A DNA stretch of 64,000 bases from an uncultured Ruminococcus sp. (GCA_902762375.1 CACWNY010000001.1:124001-188000); one strand, 5' to 3'; positions 33,769-43,748 are shown, counted from the first letter of the stretch. Notes: generated from the letters alone by a model not told the origin. Numbers and translations are program-made.

Positions 33769-34512
33769 TCATTTTTTGTCGTATTCAGAAGAAAATTCAA
33801 TCAGAATACCATCACGCAAGGGTCTGATGATATTTTGTACGACCATATTTGATTTTGGGATATCTTCCAGTTTATACACGGTGTCATCAGGGAGAATATC
33901 TGTACTGTAATTATTGTTGTTCAGTCCCAAAGTACGCAGATAATCTCCTTGTGGTGTTTTATACCACACTTCCACATTGTACATGGCAGAATATTCATTG
34001 TAAATGTTTTCTGTATGTTTGTTGTTTTCTTCAATTACAATTTTTTTGAGTTCTGCCAGAAATTCATCAAAATTTTCTTTTTCTTTCATACTCATAATTT
34101 CAGGCAAACTGAACTCTAAAATCCGTAAAGAATAATAGTCGTCAGATTTGCGGTAATTGTCAAATCCATATTTTTTCAAAAGGGTATAAACTCGTTTTTC
34201 GTAATACAGATTGACATTTTTAAGATAATCATTATTGATATGATAATCCCCTGTATAGCCGAAGTTTGCACCATCTATATTGATTGTGCCTGCTTCTGAC
34301 CAGACATCAAATTCCAGATTTCTGTCTTTGGAGATAAAATGGAATTTATGTTGTTCTGCTTCACCGACACATTCAATATTTTCCCCTTTGACAATATTTT
34401 GTGCATAAGTTTTTACATCATTTTCGGTGGCATATTTCGGTCTGCACCCTGAACATAAAACAGTCATTCCTGCAACGATAATCACTGTAATTATTCTAAA
34501 AAATTTACTCAT
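33769..34512 (-). CDS. Lipoprotein of unknown function
   Basis: A 247-residue secreted lipoprotein: signal peptide ending VLCSGC (lipidation at about Cys23), then a mixed alpha/beta region with many Tyr, Asn and Asp residues. No family was recognised. Start: the ATG at 34512 overlaps the stop of the upstream flavoprotein gene (TAATG), which fits the signal peptide; a longer frame to 34554 has no signal peptide start. Confidence 0.7.
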   Translation of the reverse strand: MSKFFRIITVIIVAGMTVLCSGCRPKYATENDVKTYAQNIVKGENIECVGEAEQHKFHFISKDRNLEFDVWSEAGTINIDGANFGYTGDYHINNDYLKNVNLYYEKRVYTLLKKYGFDNYRKSDDYYSLRILEFSLPEIMSMKEKENFDEFLAELKKIVIEENNKHTENIYNEYSAMYNVEVWYKTPQGDYLRTLGLNNNNYSTDILPDDTVYKLEDIPKSNMVVQNIIRPLRDGILIEFSSEYDKK

Positions 34513-36140
34513 TATTTGCCTTTCTGTAACTGTTGTATAATCATTTCCGCACACTTAATACCGTCTATAGCAGCCGACATAATGCCTCCTGCATAGCCTG
34601 CACCTTCTCCACAAGGGTATAGTCCTTTTATGGAAATACTTTGCATATATTCATTTCTTAAAATCCGTATCGGTGAAGAACTTCTTGTTTCCACACCTGT
34701 CAGAACAGCGTCACCGTCTGAAAAACCTTTTAACTTACTGTCAAAAGCCGTAATTCCGCTTTTGAGTGACTGGCTGACATATTCAGGCAAAATTTCATTG
34801 AGATTTGCCATTTCACTTCCGACAGTATAACTTGGCAATACTTCTCCGAAAGCGACTGTTTTTCGGTTACTCAAAAAATCATCTACCCTCTGTACGGGTG
34901 CTTTGTAGGAGTATCCACCCAAAGCAAAGGCTTTTTCTTCCAGTTTGCGTTGAAATTCCACACCTGCCAATACATCTTCACTTTGAAAGTCTTTACCGTC
35001 AACTCCGACAAGCAAAGCACTATTGGCATTGACTTTATCTCTGGCAAATTCACTCATACCATTGGTGACAAGCCGTCCTTTTTCGCTGGACGCACCGACA
35101 ACCGTTCCGCCAGGACACATACAGAAAGTATAAACGCCTCTGCCGTTCGGCAAATGTGCTGACAGTTTATAATCCGCTGATTTGAGATTTCCCTTATCCG
35201 CAAAACTGCCATACTGTGAACGGTCAATTTTAGTTTGCAGGTGTTCAATTCTCACTCCTACAGAAAATGGTTTCTGTTGCATAGGAATGTTTAAGTTGTT
35301 CAGCATAGAAAAAGTATCTCTCGCACTGTGACCTAAAGCCAGTATCAGCGTATCACAATCTATTTTTTCTACAGTACCTTTACGCTGGACAGTAATCGCA
35401 TTAACCATATGATTTTTGATAGAAATATCCGTCAGTTGTGTTTCAAATAAGACTTTCCCACCCAGACGGATAATTTCTTTTCGGATATTGCTGACGGTAT
35501 GGGGGAGGTTATCTGTTCCGATATGTGGTTTTGCCTGATACAGTATTTCTTTGGGACTGCCGTGTTTGACAAATTCTTCCAACACTTTCCGACTTCTTGT
35601 ATCATTGACACCTGTATTTAATTTACCGTCTGAAAATGTTCCCGCACCGCCTTCACCGAACTGTATGTTGGAATTTTCGTCAAGTTTACCCTCATTCCAG
35701 AAAATTTCGATATCTTTTTGGCGTTGGTCAACGGGTTTACCTCTTTCGATGATGATAGGATTAAGACCGCTTTGTGCCAGAATAAGACCACAGAACAGTC
35801 CGCAAGGACCTAAACCAACAACAACAGGCGGTAATGACGGCTTTTTTTCATCAGCAATCTTCACAATTTCATAATGATAATCTTTCCAGAAAGAGATTGC
35901 CAGTTTTTTATTTTTTCTCATCATTTGCCCGACATTGATTTTTTTGTCCAGTATTACCTTAACTGTTGCCAGATAATGGACATCGTTCTTTTTTCTTGCG
36001 TCAACCGAAAGCCGTATCAATTCATATTGCAAAATCAATTTTTCTGAAATTTTCAGCATTTCCGCTATTTTTCCCATCACAATCTTATTGTTGTAATCAA
36101 CGGGTAATTTCACATTGCTTAATTTAATGACATTTTCCAT
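34512..36140 (-). CDS. FAD-dependent oxidoreductase (YdhS/COG2509-like)
   Basis: A 542-residue flavoprotein. After an N-terminal RNA-binding-like domain (about 1-85) comes the FAD-binding VVVGLGPCGLFCGLIL motif, then ERGKPVDQRQKDI and GEGGAGTFSDGKLNTG, and at the C-terminus PCGEGAGYAGGIMSAAIDG. This is an uncharacterised FAD-dependent dehydrogenase family in Firmicutes. Start: ATG at 36140 with TGGAGAACAAGT upstream. It shares a base with the downstream lipoprotein gene. Confidence 0.87.
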   Translation of the reverse strand: MENVIKLSNVKLPVDYNNKIVMGKIAEMLKISEKLILQYELIRLSVDARKKNDVHYLATVKVILDKKINVGQMMRKNKKLAISFWKDYHYEIVKIADEKKPSLPPVVVGLGPCGLFCGLILAQSGLNPIIIERGKPVDQRQKDIEIFWNEGKLDENSNIQFGEGGAGTFSDGKLNTGVNDTRSRKVLEEFVKHGSPKEILYQAKPHIGTDNLPHTVSNIRKEIIRLGGKVLFETQLTDISIKNHMVNAITVQRKGTVEKIDCDTLILALGHSARDTFSMLNNLNIPMQQKPFSVGVRIEHLQTKIDRSQYGSFADKGNLKSADYKLSAHLPNGRGVYTFCMCPGGTVVGASSEKGRLVTNGMSEFARDKVNANSALLVGVDGKDFQSEDVLAGVEFQRKLEEKAFALGGYSYKAPVQRVDDFLSNRKTVAFGEVLPSYTVGSEMANLNEILPEYVSQSLKSGITAFDSKLKGFSDGDAVLTGVETRSSSPIRILRNEYMQSISIKGLYPCGEGAGYAGGIMSAAIDGIKCAEMIIQQLQKGK

Positions 36141-36170
36141 ACTTGTTCTCCAGACCCTCAAAAAGAAAAA

Positions 36171-36257
36171 ACTTAAAGTTTAGGTCAAGCCTTTTTAAAG
36201 GCTTGTGGGGTGCAGGGGCAAAGCCCCTGCTGGGATTGTTAAGGGCAACGCCCTTAA
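36171..36257. repeat. Palindromic repeat copy R12
   Basis: AACTTAAAGTTTAGGTC, the alternative stem AAGCCTTTTTAAAGGCTT, GTGGGGT, GCAGGGGCAAAGCCCCTGC, TGGGATTG, TTAAGGGCAACGCCCTTAA. The closing TTA is the stop codon of the BaiN-like gene. Stem changes are compensatory relative to other copies. Confidence 0.9.
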
Positions 36258-37510
36258 CCACCAATGGCACGGGCAACGATAATGCCACTACACCACGCCC
36301 AATGCAGATTGTATCCACCGCACAGACCGTCGATATCTATAATTTCTCCGCCAAAATATAAGTGTTTGTATCTGACACTTTCCATTTTCGTAAAGTCAAT
36401 CTCACTGGAGATAATTCCACCTGCGGTTATCTGTGCATTTTCAAAACTGCTTGCACTTGTCGGAATAAATTCCCATTGTTTCAATGTATCTGATAGTAAC
36501 TGAATTTCTTTTTTGTTCAGAGTAGCGGATTTTCTGTTCAAATCTGTGATACCGCACTTTCTATATAAAGCCAATGCGATTTTCTTTTGTAACAGACCGT
36601 CAAATAAATTGTCAAGTGTATACTTTCCGAAATGCTGAACACGGCTGACAAGAAATGCTTTACATTCTTGTTTTGAAAACTGCGGTAGAATATCCAATGC
36701 AATTTTAATATCTGTCTGTTTTTTACTCATAAAATATTCGTTGACCAATCTTGATAGCTGAAAAACACAAATTCCGCTTAATGCTTTTTCTGTGAATTGT
36801 ATTTCCCCATTGTGCCTAGCCACAATGTTACCGTCAATCATTAAAGACACATTGCCTTTTATCCGCACGCCTTTCAATAGATTAAGTAACTTATCGTTGC
36901 AAGTGATTGGGACAAGCGACGGAAATAATACAGAAGTTCTGATATATAAGGAATTTAAAAGGTCATACCCCAGACCGTCCGTACTGAGTTTCGGGCTGGA
37001 TTTTCCACCACAGGCAAGCACGACATATTTAGCAGAAATCCGCACAGTGTCATTATCTGTGCGGATACATTCCAGAAGATATCCGCTTTTAATTGTTTTC
37101 ACTACTGTGTTGCACAGCTCATCAACATTGCCGAAATAATGGTAATAATTCCGCATGCACTCCAGCACAGAACTTGCACTATTACTTACAGGATAAATTC
37201 TGCCCTCATTGTCACTGACGGTAAGTAAGCCCAAGTCTGAAAAATATTTTCTGATAAAATCGCAGTTATATTGTTCCCATACATTGTGTAAATGTTTAGC
37301 ACAACTGCCGAAGTAAAATTCAGGGGAGATATGTTCATTACTGAGGTTACATCTGCCGTTGCCTGTAGCCAGTAATTTTCTGCCGACTTTGGCATTTTTT
37401 TCGATGAGAACGACTTTTAATTTTGGATTATTTTTGACAATGGCGGTTGCCGTCATCAATCCTGAACAGCCACCGCCGATTATTGCCACATCGTATTTAA
37501 GAAAATTCAT
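36254..37510 (-). CDS. BaiN/HI0933-family NAD(P)/FAD oxidoreductase
   Basis: A 418-residue flavoprotein with the dinucleotide motif VAIIGGGCSGLMTA, the family block IEKNAKVGRKLLATGNGRCNLSN (continuous with the second strand), a middle VLACGGKSSPKLSTDG segment and a C-terminal FGGEIIDIDGLCGGYNLHWAW block. Relatives include BaiN, implicated in bile acid dehydroxylation, but most are uncharacterised reductases. The ATG overlaps the 3' end of the COG2426 gene by 14 bases; that overlap exists only because a repeat extended the upstream frame. The stop codon comes from repeat R12. Confidence 0.88.
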   Translation of the reverse strand: MNFLKYDVAIIGGGCSGLMTATAIVKNNPKLKVVLIEKNAKVGRKLLATGNGRCNLSNEHISPEFYFGSCAKHLHNVWEQYNCDFIRKYFSDLGLLTVSDNEGRIYPVSNSASSVLECMRNYYHYFGNVDELCNTVVKTIKSGYLLECIRTDNDTVRISAKYVVLACGGKSSPKLSTDGLGYDLLNSLYIRTSVLFPSLVPITCNDKLLNLLKGVRIKGNVSLMIDGNIVARHNGEIQFTEKALSGICVFQLSRLVNEYFMSKKQTDIKIALDILPQFSKQECKAFLVSRVQHFGKYTLDNLFDGLLQKKIALALYRKCGITDLNRKSATLNKKEIQLLSDTLKQWEFIPTSASSFENAQITAGGIISSEIDFTKMESVRYKHLYFGGEIIDIDGLCGGYNLHWAWCSGIIVARAIGG

Positions 37511-38078
37511 TGAGGATAATCCCTGCCAAATTTTGTTTTGAATTTTTATCTGTTAAAGGGCTGCCGCCCTTTAAAATCCTGCTAAGGGGCTGCCGCCCCT
37601 TAACCCTGCCCACTTTTTGAAAAAAGTGGTTAGCCACAAGCAATGAACCTGTTCCCATAATAATACCTGCGATTAATACCCCAAGAACAACTGCCAAGAT
37701 ACTTTTTTTAAAGCCCATATCCAACAGACTTGCGGCAAGAGTTCCTGTCCATGCACCTGTGCCGGGAAGAGGAATACCAACAAACAACATCAATGCCACA
37801 AATAGTCCATTACCTGCTTTTGCCTGTAACTTATCTCCACCTTTTTTCCCTTTTTCCAGACAGAATTTAAAAAATCCGCCGATAACAGGTTTGTCGCTAC
37901 CCCATTCCAGCAATTTTCTGGCGAACAGATAAATAAACGGCACAGGTATCATATTACCTATAATACAAATCACATAGGCAATAACGATATTTAAATCTTT
38001 TGCTACGGCTATGGGAATTGCTCCTCTCAACTCAACGATAGGCACCATCGAAATCAAAAACACATACAAATACCACAT
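37497..38078 (-). CDS. COG2426 small multidrug export protein with a repeat-encoded tail
   Basis: A 193-residue protein. Residues 1-150 are the normal membrane protein: MVPIVELRGAIPIAVA, a loop rich in Lys/Gly, and GIPLPGTGAWTGTLAA, both family signatures. From about residue 151 the frame runs into repeat R13, which encodes HFFQKVGRVKGRQPLSRI and the following Lys/Gly/Ser-rich residues; the stop is beyond the repeat, inside the next gene. The native C-terminus has been replaced by about 43 residues, 35 from the repeat. Start: ATG at 38078 with AAAGGAGC upstream; the ATG at 38102 would place that site in the coding region. Confidence 0.85.
   Translation of the reverse strand: MWYLYVFLISMVPIVELRGAIPIAVAKDLNIVIAYVICIIGNMIPVPFIYLFARKLLEWGSDKPVIGGFFKFCLEKGKKGGDKLQAKAGNGLFVALMLFVGIPLPGTGAWTGTLAASLLDMGFKKSILAVVLGVLIAGIIMGTGSLLVANHFFQKVGRVKGRQPLSRILKGGSPLTDKNSKQNLAGIILNEFS
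37526..37630. repeat. Palindromic repeat copy R13 (lies within a coding frame)
   Basis: CAAATTTTGTTTTGAATTTTTATC, TTAAAGGGCTGCCGCCCTTTAA, AATCCTGC, TAAGGGGCTGCCGCCCCTTA, CCCTGC, CCACTTTTTGAAAAAAGTGG. The left hairpin is truncated. Modules after the CCAC stem are missing, and the copy is fused directly to the COG2426 coding sequence. Confidence 0.92.
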
Positions 38079-38295
38079 ACAAAAATCTGCTCCTTTTTTC
38101 ATAAAAAATTACCTTGTAGAGTATAACAGAAATATTTTTTGATTGCAACATTATCTTTAAAACAAAAACGGACATTTTCTTCCTGTTTTTGCCGATAAAT
38201 TTATACATTACGATAAATCCGAACATTTGTATTGACAATATCCATAAATGCGGTAAAATAATAGACAACAAATTGATTTTTAATAAGGTGATTTT

Positions 38296-38781
38296 TTGCA
38301 AAAATATCCTGCTGACAAAAAATATCAGATTTTTTTTCTTTGCACAACAATAGGTATGATTGCCTTTGCGTTTATCCATTCTCTCATGCCTGCGGAAGTT
38401 TCCAGTGATGAAAGCGGAATAGTACTGACGATTCTTCGTGATATTTTTGCAACACTGCACATTCCCACAAAGCCACTTAACAGTTACATTCTCCGAAAGT
38501 TTGCTCATTATTTGGAATATGTAATGATAGGAATGTCGATGGTGTGTTATACAATCGCCCATGATGTAAAAAGACCATTGCATTATCTTTTTACAGCACT
38601 TTTTTTCGGATTGCTTACTCCTGTCATTGACGAAACCATACAACTATACACACCTGGTCGGTCAGGACAGGTATCAGATGTATGTTTGGATTTTCTGGGA
38701 ATACTCACAGGTTTTATGACAGTACTCCTGATTTTCTTTGTTATCAGACAGTTACGCCAAAAGACAACACGAACGAAGTGA
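38296..38781 (+). CDS. VanZ family protein
   Basis: A 161-residue protein with four spans and the VanZ pattern: LRKFAHYLEYVMIG, then FGLLTPVIDETIQLYTPGRSGQVSDVCLD over the third loop. Start: TTG at 38296 with AAGGTGA upstream. The TGA stop lies in the GAACGAAGTGAG centre of repeat R14, so the last residues (TRTK) are repeat-encoded. It is unrelated in detail to the VanZ protein at 163. Confidence 0.85.
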   Translation: MQKYPADKKYQIFFLCTTIGMIAFAFIHSLMPAEVSSDESGIVLTILRDIFATLHIPTKPLNSYILRKFAHYLEYVMIGMSMVCYTIAHDVKRPLHYLFTALFFGLLTPVIDETIQLYTPGRSGQVSDVCLDFLGILTGFMTVLLIFFVIRQLRQKTTRTK

Positions 38782-38940
38782 GATGAAAAGTTTTTTGTCC
38801 ACTTTTTTCAAAAAAGTGGTGGGGTTAAGGGGCAAAGCCCCTTAGCAGGATTTTAAAGGGCGGCAGCCCTTAAAACAGGATTTTAAAGGGCGGTAAGCCC
38901 TTTAATGGAACAGGATTTTAAAGGGCTTACCGCCCTTTAA
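38770..38940. repeat. Palindromic repeat copy R14 with flipped end modules
   Basis: CGAACGAAGTGAG, AAAAGTTTTTTGTC, CCACTTTTTTCAAAAAAGTGG, TGGGGTT, AAGGGGCAAAGCCCCTT, AGCAGGATTTTAAAGGGCGGCAGCCCTTAA, then AAAGGGCGGTAAGCCCTTT and, 15 bases later, the exact inverted form AAAGGGCTTACCGCCCTTT. The last pair shows a single module present in both orientations. Confidence 0.92.
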
Positions 38941-38954
38941 CTGAGGTGAAAGAA

Positions 38955-40304
38955 ATGGAAAATGGAAAAGAAAATAAAATGGGATATGCACCCATTTTCA
39001 AATTAATTGTGAGTATGTCGTTACCGGCGATATTCTCCATGATAATTCAGGCACTTTACAATATTGTTGATAGCATATTCGTATCGATGTACAGTATGGA
39101 CGGTCTGACAGCGGTATCACTTGCCTTTCCGATACAAATGTTGTTGATAGCGGTTTCTGTGGGAACAGGTGTAGGGATTAACTCTCTTGTTTCCCGACGA
39201 CTGGGCGAAAAAAGACAGCATGAGGCTGATAGTGCCGCTACACATGGTATCGTGCTGGGAATTGGTAACTGGATTGTCTTTTTGATTCTGGGACTGACAA
39301 TCGTCAAACCGTTTATCAATGCTTTTACCGACAATCCTGAAATTGCCGAAATGGGTATTGATTATTTGTCTGTTATTATGATATATTCATTCGGTTGTTT
39401 TTTAGAAGTGATTATTGAAAAAACTTTACAGGCAACAGGAAATATGATTTTTCCGATGATTTTTATGCTTACAGGTGCATTGCTGAATATCGCACTTGAC
39501 CCTGTATTTATATTTGTGTTGGACATGGGGGTAAAGGGAGCAGCGATTGCTACTGTTCTGGGACAGATTGTGGCAATGGTACTGGCAGTTATCATTCTTG
39601 TTTTCAGGAAACACGCTGTTAAAATTTCTTTCAAAGATGTGAAACTTTCCTGGATAACGGTAAAAAATATCTATGCGGTAGGTATTCCTGCGATTGTCAT
39701 GCAGTCTATTACTTCATTGATGTTGGTGCTTGTCAATCTGATTTTGAAGAAGTTTTCCAATTCAGATATTGCCATATCGGTATTGAATGTTTATTTCAAA
39801 TTACAGTCATTTGTATTTATGCCGTGTTTCGGGTTAAATCAGGGACTTTTACCGATTATGGGGTACAATTACGGAGCAAAAAATAAAGAGCGTCTGATAA
39901 AAACACTGAAATACGGTGTAACGATAGCCTTTTGTATCATGACGGTGGGATTTACAGTTTTCATGACCATACCGAATGTTCTGTTGGGAATGTTCAATGC
40001 TGATAAAGAAATGATGGATATTGGTTGTGTAGCGTTAAGGATTATTTGTCTGTGTTTTTTGCCTGCCGCTGTAGGAATTATTTTCATATCATTTTTTCAG
40101 GCAACGGGACACGGTATGAGGAGTATGCTGATATCCCTGTTAAGACAGCTTGTTATATTGGTGCCGTCAGCATTTGCTCTTTCGTATATCAGTCTGAATG
40201 CGGTATGGTTTGCATTTCCTATTGCAGAAGCGATGGCGTTGTTGTTTGCGATACTGCTATTTACCAACCTGTACAACAAGGAAATCAAAACATTGGGAGG
40301 TTAA
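38955..40304 (+). CDS. MATE family efflux transporter
   Basis: A 449-residue protein with twelve predicted spans. Typical sequence blocks include SLPAIFSMIIQALYNIVDSIF, GVGINSLVSRRLGE, TGNMIFPMIFMLTGALLNIALDPVFIF (across one span) and FGLNQGLLPIMGYNYGA. It exports cationic compounds with Na+ or H+; the substrate is not predictable. Start: ATG at 38955 with GAGGTGAAAGAA. The final TAA is the first TAA of repeat R15. Confidence 0.92.
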   Translation: MENGKENKMGYAPIFKLIVSMSLPAIFSMIIQALYNIVDSIFVSMYSMDGLTAVSLAFPIQMLLIAVSVGTGVGINSLVSRRLGEKRQHEADSAATHGIVLGIGNWIVFLILGLTIVKPFINAFTDNPEIAEMGIDYLSVIMIYSFGCFLEVIIEKTLQATGNMIFPMIFMLTGALLNIALDPVFIFVLDMGVKGAAIATVLGQIVAMVLAVIILVFRKHAVKISFKDVKLSWITVKNIYAVGIPAIVMQSITSLMLVLVNLILKKFSNSDIAISVLNVYFKLQSFVFMPCFGLNQGLLPIMGYNYGAKNKERLIKTLKYGVTIAFCIMTVGFTVFMTIPNVLLGMFNADKEMMDIGCVALRIICLCFLPAAVGIIFISFFQATGHGMRSMLISLLRQLVILVPSAFALSYISLNAVWFAFPIAEAMALLFAILLFTNLYNKEIKTLGG

Positions 40305-40528
40305 GGGCGTTGCCCTTAACAATCCCATGAGGGGCTTTGCCCCTCAACCCCACGAACTTTTTGAAAAAAGTTCGACAAAAACTTTTTCGGCTCACTGCGT
40401 TCGGAAGTCTTTATCCGAAAATTGGCTATGATAATTAAAAGTTTTTTGTCCACTTTTTTTCAAAAAAGTGGACAGGATTTTTAAGGGCGGTAGCCCTTAA
40501 ACAGGGGTTCGGGGACAGCGTCCCCGAC
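40301..40528. repeat. Palindromic repeat copy R15 (complete double unit with end hairpin)
   Basis: Left half TTAAGGGCGTTGCCCTTAA, ATCCCATGAGGGGCTTTGCCCCTC, ACCCCAC, GAACTTTTTGAAAAAAGTTC, GACAAAAACT. Centre GGCTCACTGCGTTCGG, GGCTATGATAATTAAAAG. Right half TTTTTTGTCCACTTTTTT..AAAAAAGTGGAC, AGGATTTTTAAGGGCGGTAGCCCTTAA, and a terminal GGGGACAGCGTCCCC hairpin after AGGGGTTC. It spans the gap between the MATE gene and uvrA. Confidence 0.95.
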
Positions 40529-40557
40529 TAACGACTAAATAACTAAGGAGTTTTTTG

Positions 40558-43377
40558 ATGTCGGAAAAGAAAATTATTATAAAGGGTGCAAAAGTTCACA
40601 ACCTGAAAAATATTGATGTGGAAATTCCAAGAGATAAGTTGGTTGTGATTACGGGACTTTCAGGTTCGGGAAAATCTTCTTTGGCATTTGATACGATTTA
40701 TGCGGAGGGACAAAGACGATATGTAGAATCGTTGTCATCTTATGCCCGAATGTTTCTGGGACAGATGGAAAAGCCCGATGTAGAAAGCATAGAGGGATTG
40801 TCGCCTGCAATTTCCATTGACCAGAAAACGACTTCTAAAAATCCCCGTTCTACCGTTGGTACAGTGACGGAAATTTACGATTATCTGCGTCTGCTTTATG
40901 CCAGAACGGGTATACCGCATTGTCCTGTGTGTGGCAGGGAAATTACACAACAAAGTATTGACCAGATTGTAGAAAAGGTCATGTCACTGGAAGAAAGGTC
41001 AAAAATTCAGATATTAGCACCGCTTGTTCGGGCAAAGAAGGGCGAACACGCTAAAGAACTGGAAAAAGTCCGTAAAAATGGCTTTGTGCGTGTGCGTGTT
41101 GATGGTGAAGTTCACGATTTGTCCGAAAATATCAAGCTGGAAAAAAACAAGAAGCATACCATTGAAGTTATTGTTGACAGATTAGTGATTAAAGAGGGTA
41201 TTCGTTCACGGCTGACAGACTCTTTGGAAACGGCGGTCAAGCTCGCAGACGGTTTGGTTATTGTGAATGTGGCAGACGGGAAAGAAATGTTGTTTTCACA
41301 GAACTATTCCTGTCCTGAACACGGTATCAGCATAGAAGAACTTTCTCCACGAATGTTTTCGTTTAATAATCCTATGGGAGCGTGTCCGCACTGTACGGGA
41401 CTAGGGGTATTTATGAGAATTGACCCCGATATTATCCTTGCCAACTCCGAAAAATCCATACGACAGGGCGGTATCAAAGGAAGTGGTTGGGCAATGGAGG
41501 GGAATTCCATTGCCACAATGTATTTTGAGGCTTTAGCGGAACATTATCATTTCAGTTTAGATACACCTGTTAAAGACTTGCCCGAAAATATTATTGATAT
41601 TCTGCTTTACGGTACAAAAGGGGAAAAACTTCGTCTGGAAAGAAATACAGATTACGGTGGAGGTGTGTATTATAAAGAATTTGAGGGAATTATCAACAAT
41701 CTGGAACGCCGTTTTTCCAGTACGCAAAGTAAGTGGGTCAAAGAAGAAATTCAGAATTATATGAGTGAAGTTACCTGTAAACATTGTAAAGGTAAACGAC
41801 TTTCAGATATTAGTCTGGCAGTGACGGTTGGTGGAAAAAATATTTCTGATTTGTGTGATATGTCGGTTGACCAAATCAACGAATTTCTGAAAAATATAGA
41901 ATTTTCACCGCAACAAAAACGCATTGCTGAACCTATTCTTAAAGAAATTGATAACCGTCTGGGATTTTTACAGAGTGTCGGACTGGAATATCTTACGCTG
42001 TCCCGTTCATCGGGTACACTCAGTGGCGGAGAAAGTCAGCGTATCAGACTGGCAACTCAGATAGGTTCTTTTCTGATGGGGGTATTGTATGTTCTTGATG
42101 AACCTAGTATAGGATTACATCAGAGAGATAACGATAAATTAATTGCCACGCTGAAGAAATTGCGTGATTTAGGCAATACAGTCATTGTTGTGGAACATGA
42201 TGAAGATACCATGAAAAATGCAGATTATATTATTGATGTCGGTGTAGGTGCAGGTGTTCACGGCGGAGAAATTGTCGGTTGTGGCGATATCCATGACATC
42301 ATGGCTTGCGAAAAATCTGTGACAGGGCAGTATCTTAGTAAGAAGAGAGCAATTCCTCTACCTGAAAGCCGACGAAAAGGCAATGGCAATTTTTTGACTG
42401 TTGTTGGGGCAAGGCAAAATAATCTGAAAAACATTACCGTAAAATTCCCTGTAGGAGAATTTATCTGTGTGACAGGAGTTTCAGGGTCAGGAAAATCTTC
42501 TCTGGTCAATGAAATTCTTTATAAACATCTTGCCTCCCAACTCAACCGTGCAAAAACACAGGCAGGAAAATTTAAAGAAATTACGGGTATCGAAAATTTT
42601 GACAAAGTTATTAATATTGACCAATCTCCTATTGGCAGAACACCCCGTTCCAACCCTGCTACCTATACAGGTGTTTTTACCGATATCCGTGAGCTGTTTG
42701 CCTCTACCAATGACGCTAAAATCAGAGGATATAATGCAGGTCGTTTTTCGTTCAATGTCAAAGGCGGACGGTGTGAAAGTTGTCAGGGAGATGGTATCTT
42801 AAAGATTGAGATGCACTTTTTACCCGATATCTATGTGCTGTGTGAGGTCTGTAAAGGAAAACGCTATAACCGTGAAACCTTACAAGTGAAGTATAAAGGT
42901 AAATCCATTTATGATGTGCTGGAGATGACTGTTGATGAAGCAACGCAGTTTTTCCAGAATATCCCCAAAATCTATAAGAAACTCAAAACACTTACTGATG
43001 TAGGACTTGGCTATATCAAACTTGGTCAAAGTGCAACTACGCTTTCAGGTGGTGAAGCTCAGAGAATAAAACTGGCTACCGAACTGGCTAAACGGTCTAC
43101 AGGCAGAACGGTTTATTTTCTGGACGAACCCACAACAGGTCTGCATATTGCTGATGTTCACCGTCTGATAGATGTTCTGCAACAACTGGTTGATAACGGT
43201 AATACCGTCATCGTTATTGAACACAATCTTGAACTTATCAAAACAGCCGATTATATTATTGATATTGGTCCTGAAGGCGGTGAAAAAGGCGGTACAGTCA
43301 TTGCTACAGGAACACCCGAAGATGTTGCTGACAATTCTAAAAGTTATACAGGACAATATCTTAAACCTTTGCTTTAA
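40558..43377 (+). CDS. uvrA: UvrA, excinuclease ABC subunit A
   Basis: A 939-residue protein with two ABC modules (GLSGSGKSS near residue 33; GVSGSGKSS near 640), two LSGGE signatures, and zinc-finger CPVCG and CPHCTG/CESCQG modules. It recognises bulky DNA lesions with UvrB. Start: ATG at 40558 after AAGGAGTTTTTTG; the preceding TTG codon is a less likely start. No uvrB is adjacent. Length is normal. Confidence 0.97.
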   Translation: MSEKKIIIKGAKVHNLKNIDVEIPRDKLVVITGLSGSGKSSLAFDTIYAEGQRRYVESLSSYARMFLGQMEKPDVESIEGLSPAISIDQKTTSKNPRSTVGTVTEIYDYLRLLYARTGIPHCPVCGREITQQSIDQIVEKVMSLEERSKIQILAPLVRAKKGEHAKELEKVRKNGFVRVRVDGEVHDLSENIKLEKNKKHTIEVIVDRLVIKEGIRSRLTDSLETAVKLADGLVIVNVADGKEMLFSQNYSCPEHGISIEELSPRMFSFNNPMGACPHCTGLGVFMRIDPDIILANSEKSIRQGGIKGSGWAMEGNSIATMYFEALAEHYHFSLDTPVKDLPENIIDILLYGTKGEKLRLERNTDYGGGVYYKEFEGIINNLERRFSSTQSKWVKEEIQNYMSEVTCKHCKGKRLSDISLAVTVGGKNISDLCDMSVDQINEFLKNIEFSPQQKRIAEPILKEIDNRLGFLQSVGLEYLTLSRSSGTLSGGESQRIRLATQIGSFLMGVLYVLDEPSIGLHQRDNDKLIATLKKLRDLGNTVIVVEHDEDTMKNADYIIDVGVGAGVHGGEIVGCGDIHDIMACEKSVTGQYLSKKRAIPLPESRRKGNGNFLTVVGARQNNLKNITVKFPVGEFICVTGVSGSGKSSLVNEILYKHLASQLNRAKTQAGKFKEITGIENFDKVINIDQSPIGRTPRSNPATYTGVFTDIRELFASTNDAKIRGYNAGRFSFNVKGGRCESCQGDGILKIEMHFLPDIYVLCEVCKGKRYNRETLQVKYKGKSIYDVLEMTVDEATQFFQNIPKIYKKLKTLTDVGLGYIKLGQSATTLSGGEAQRIKLATELAKRSTGRTVYFLDEPTTGLHIADVHRLIDVLQQLVDNGNTVIVIEHNLELIKTADYIIDIGPEGGEKGGTVIATGTPEDVADNSKSYTGQYLKPLL

Positions 43378-43506
43378 AAGTCGTTCCAATCGAAAAAACA
43401 AACTCTCTTTTCAGCCTATGAGAAACTGAATGGAGAGTTTATCTTTTGAATGAAAAAGTGTGTCATTTATTATTTTTTAGAAATGAGTGATTGGCATTAT
43501 TTTCTT

Positions 43507-43677
43507 GTAATTCATAATGATAAAACAACCTATAGCTATGACAATTAAAAATTTTTGTCCACTTTTTTCAAAAAGTGGGCAGGGTCAAGGGGCGGCAGCC
43601 CCTTATGGGATTTTAAAGAGCGAAGCCCTTTAATGAATAAAAATTCAAAACACAATTTGCCAAAGCAAATTGTGTCA
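43507..43677. repeat. Palindromic repeat copy R16 (type II unit, inverted)
   Basis: TTGTAATTCATAATGATAAA, AGCTATGACAATTAAAAA, CCACTTTTTTCAAAAAGTGG, GCAGGGTC, AAGGGGCGGCAGCCCCTT, ATGGGATTTTAAAGAGCGAAGCCCTTTAA (one broken pair), AAAAATTCAAAACACAATTTGC and GCAAATTGTG. The terminal hairpin keeps pairing although it reads CACAATTTGC in place of CAAAATTTGC. Confidence 0.9.
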
Positions 43678-43697
43678 ATTCAGGCAGAAATATTTTA

Positions 43698-43748
43698 CCA
43701 AAATAATGTGGTAAAGCACTTTACTAATCCAAAATAATGTGATACAAT
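43698..43748 (+). promoter_or_regulatory. yerC promoter with a direct-repeat operator candidate
   Basis: TTTACT (43720-43725), a 17-base spacer and TACAAT (43743-43748) form a likely sigma-A promoter. CCAAAATAATGTGGTA (43698-43713) and CCAAAATAATGTGATA (43729-43744) are a 16-base direct repeat with one mismatch at a 31-base interval, three helical turns; the second copy lies between the -35 and -10 boxes. The spacing suits a DNA-binding protein, and YerC, a TrpR-like protein, is the obvious candidate. Confidence 0.6.
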
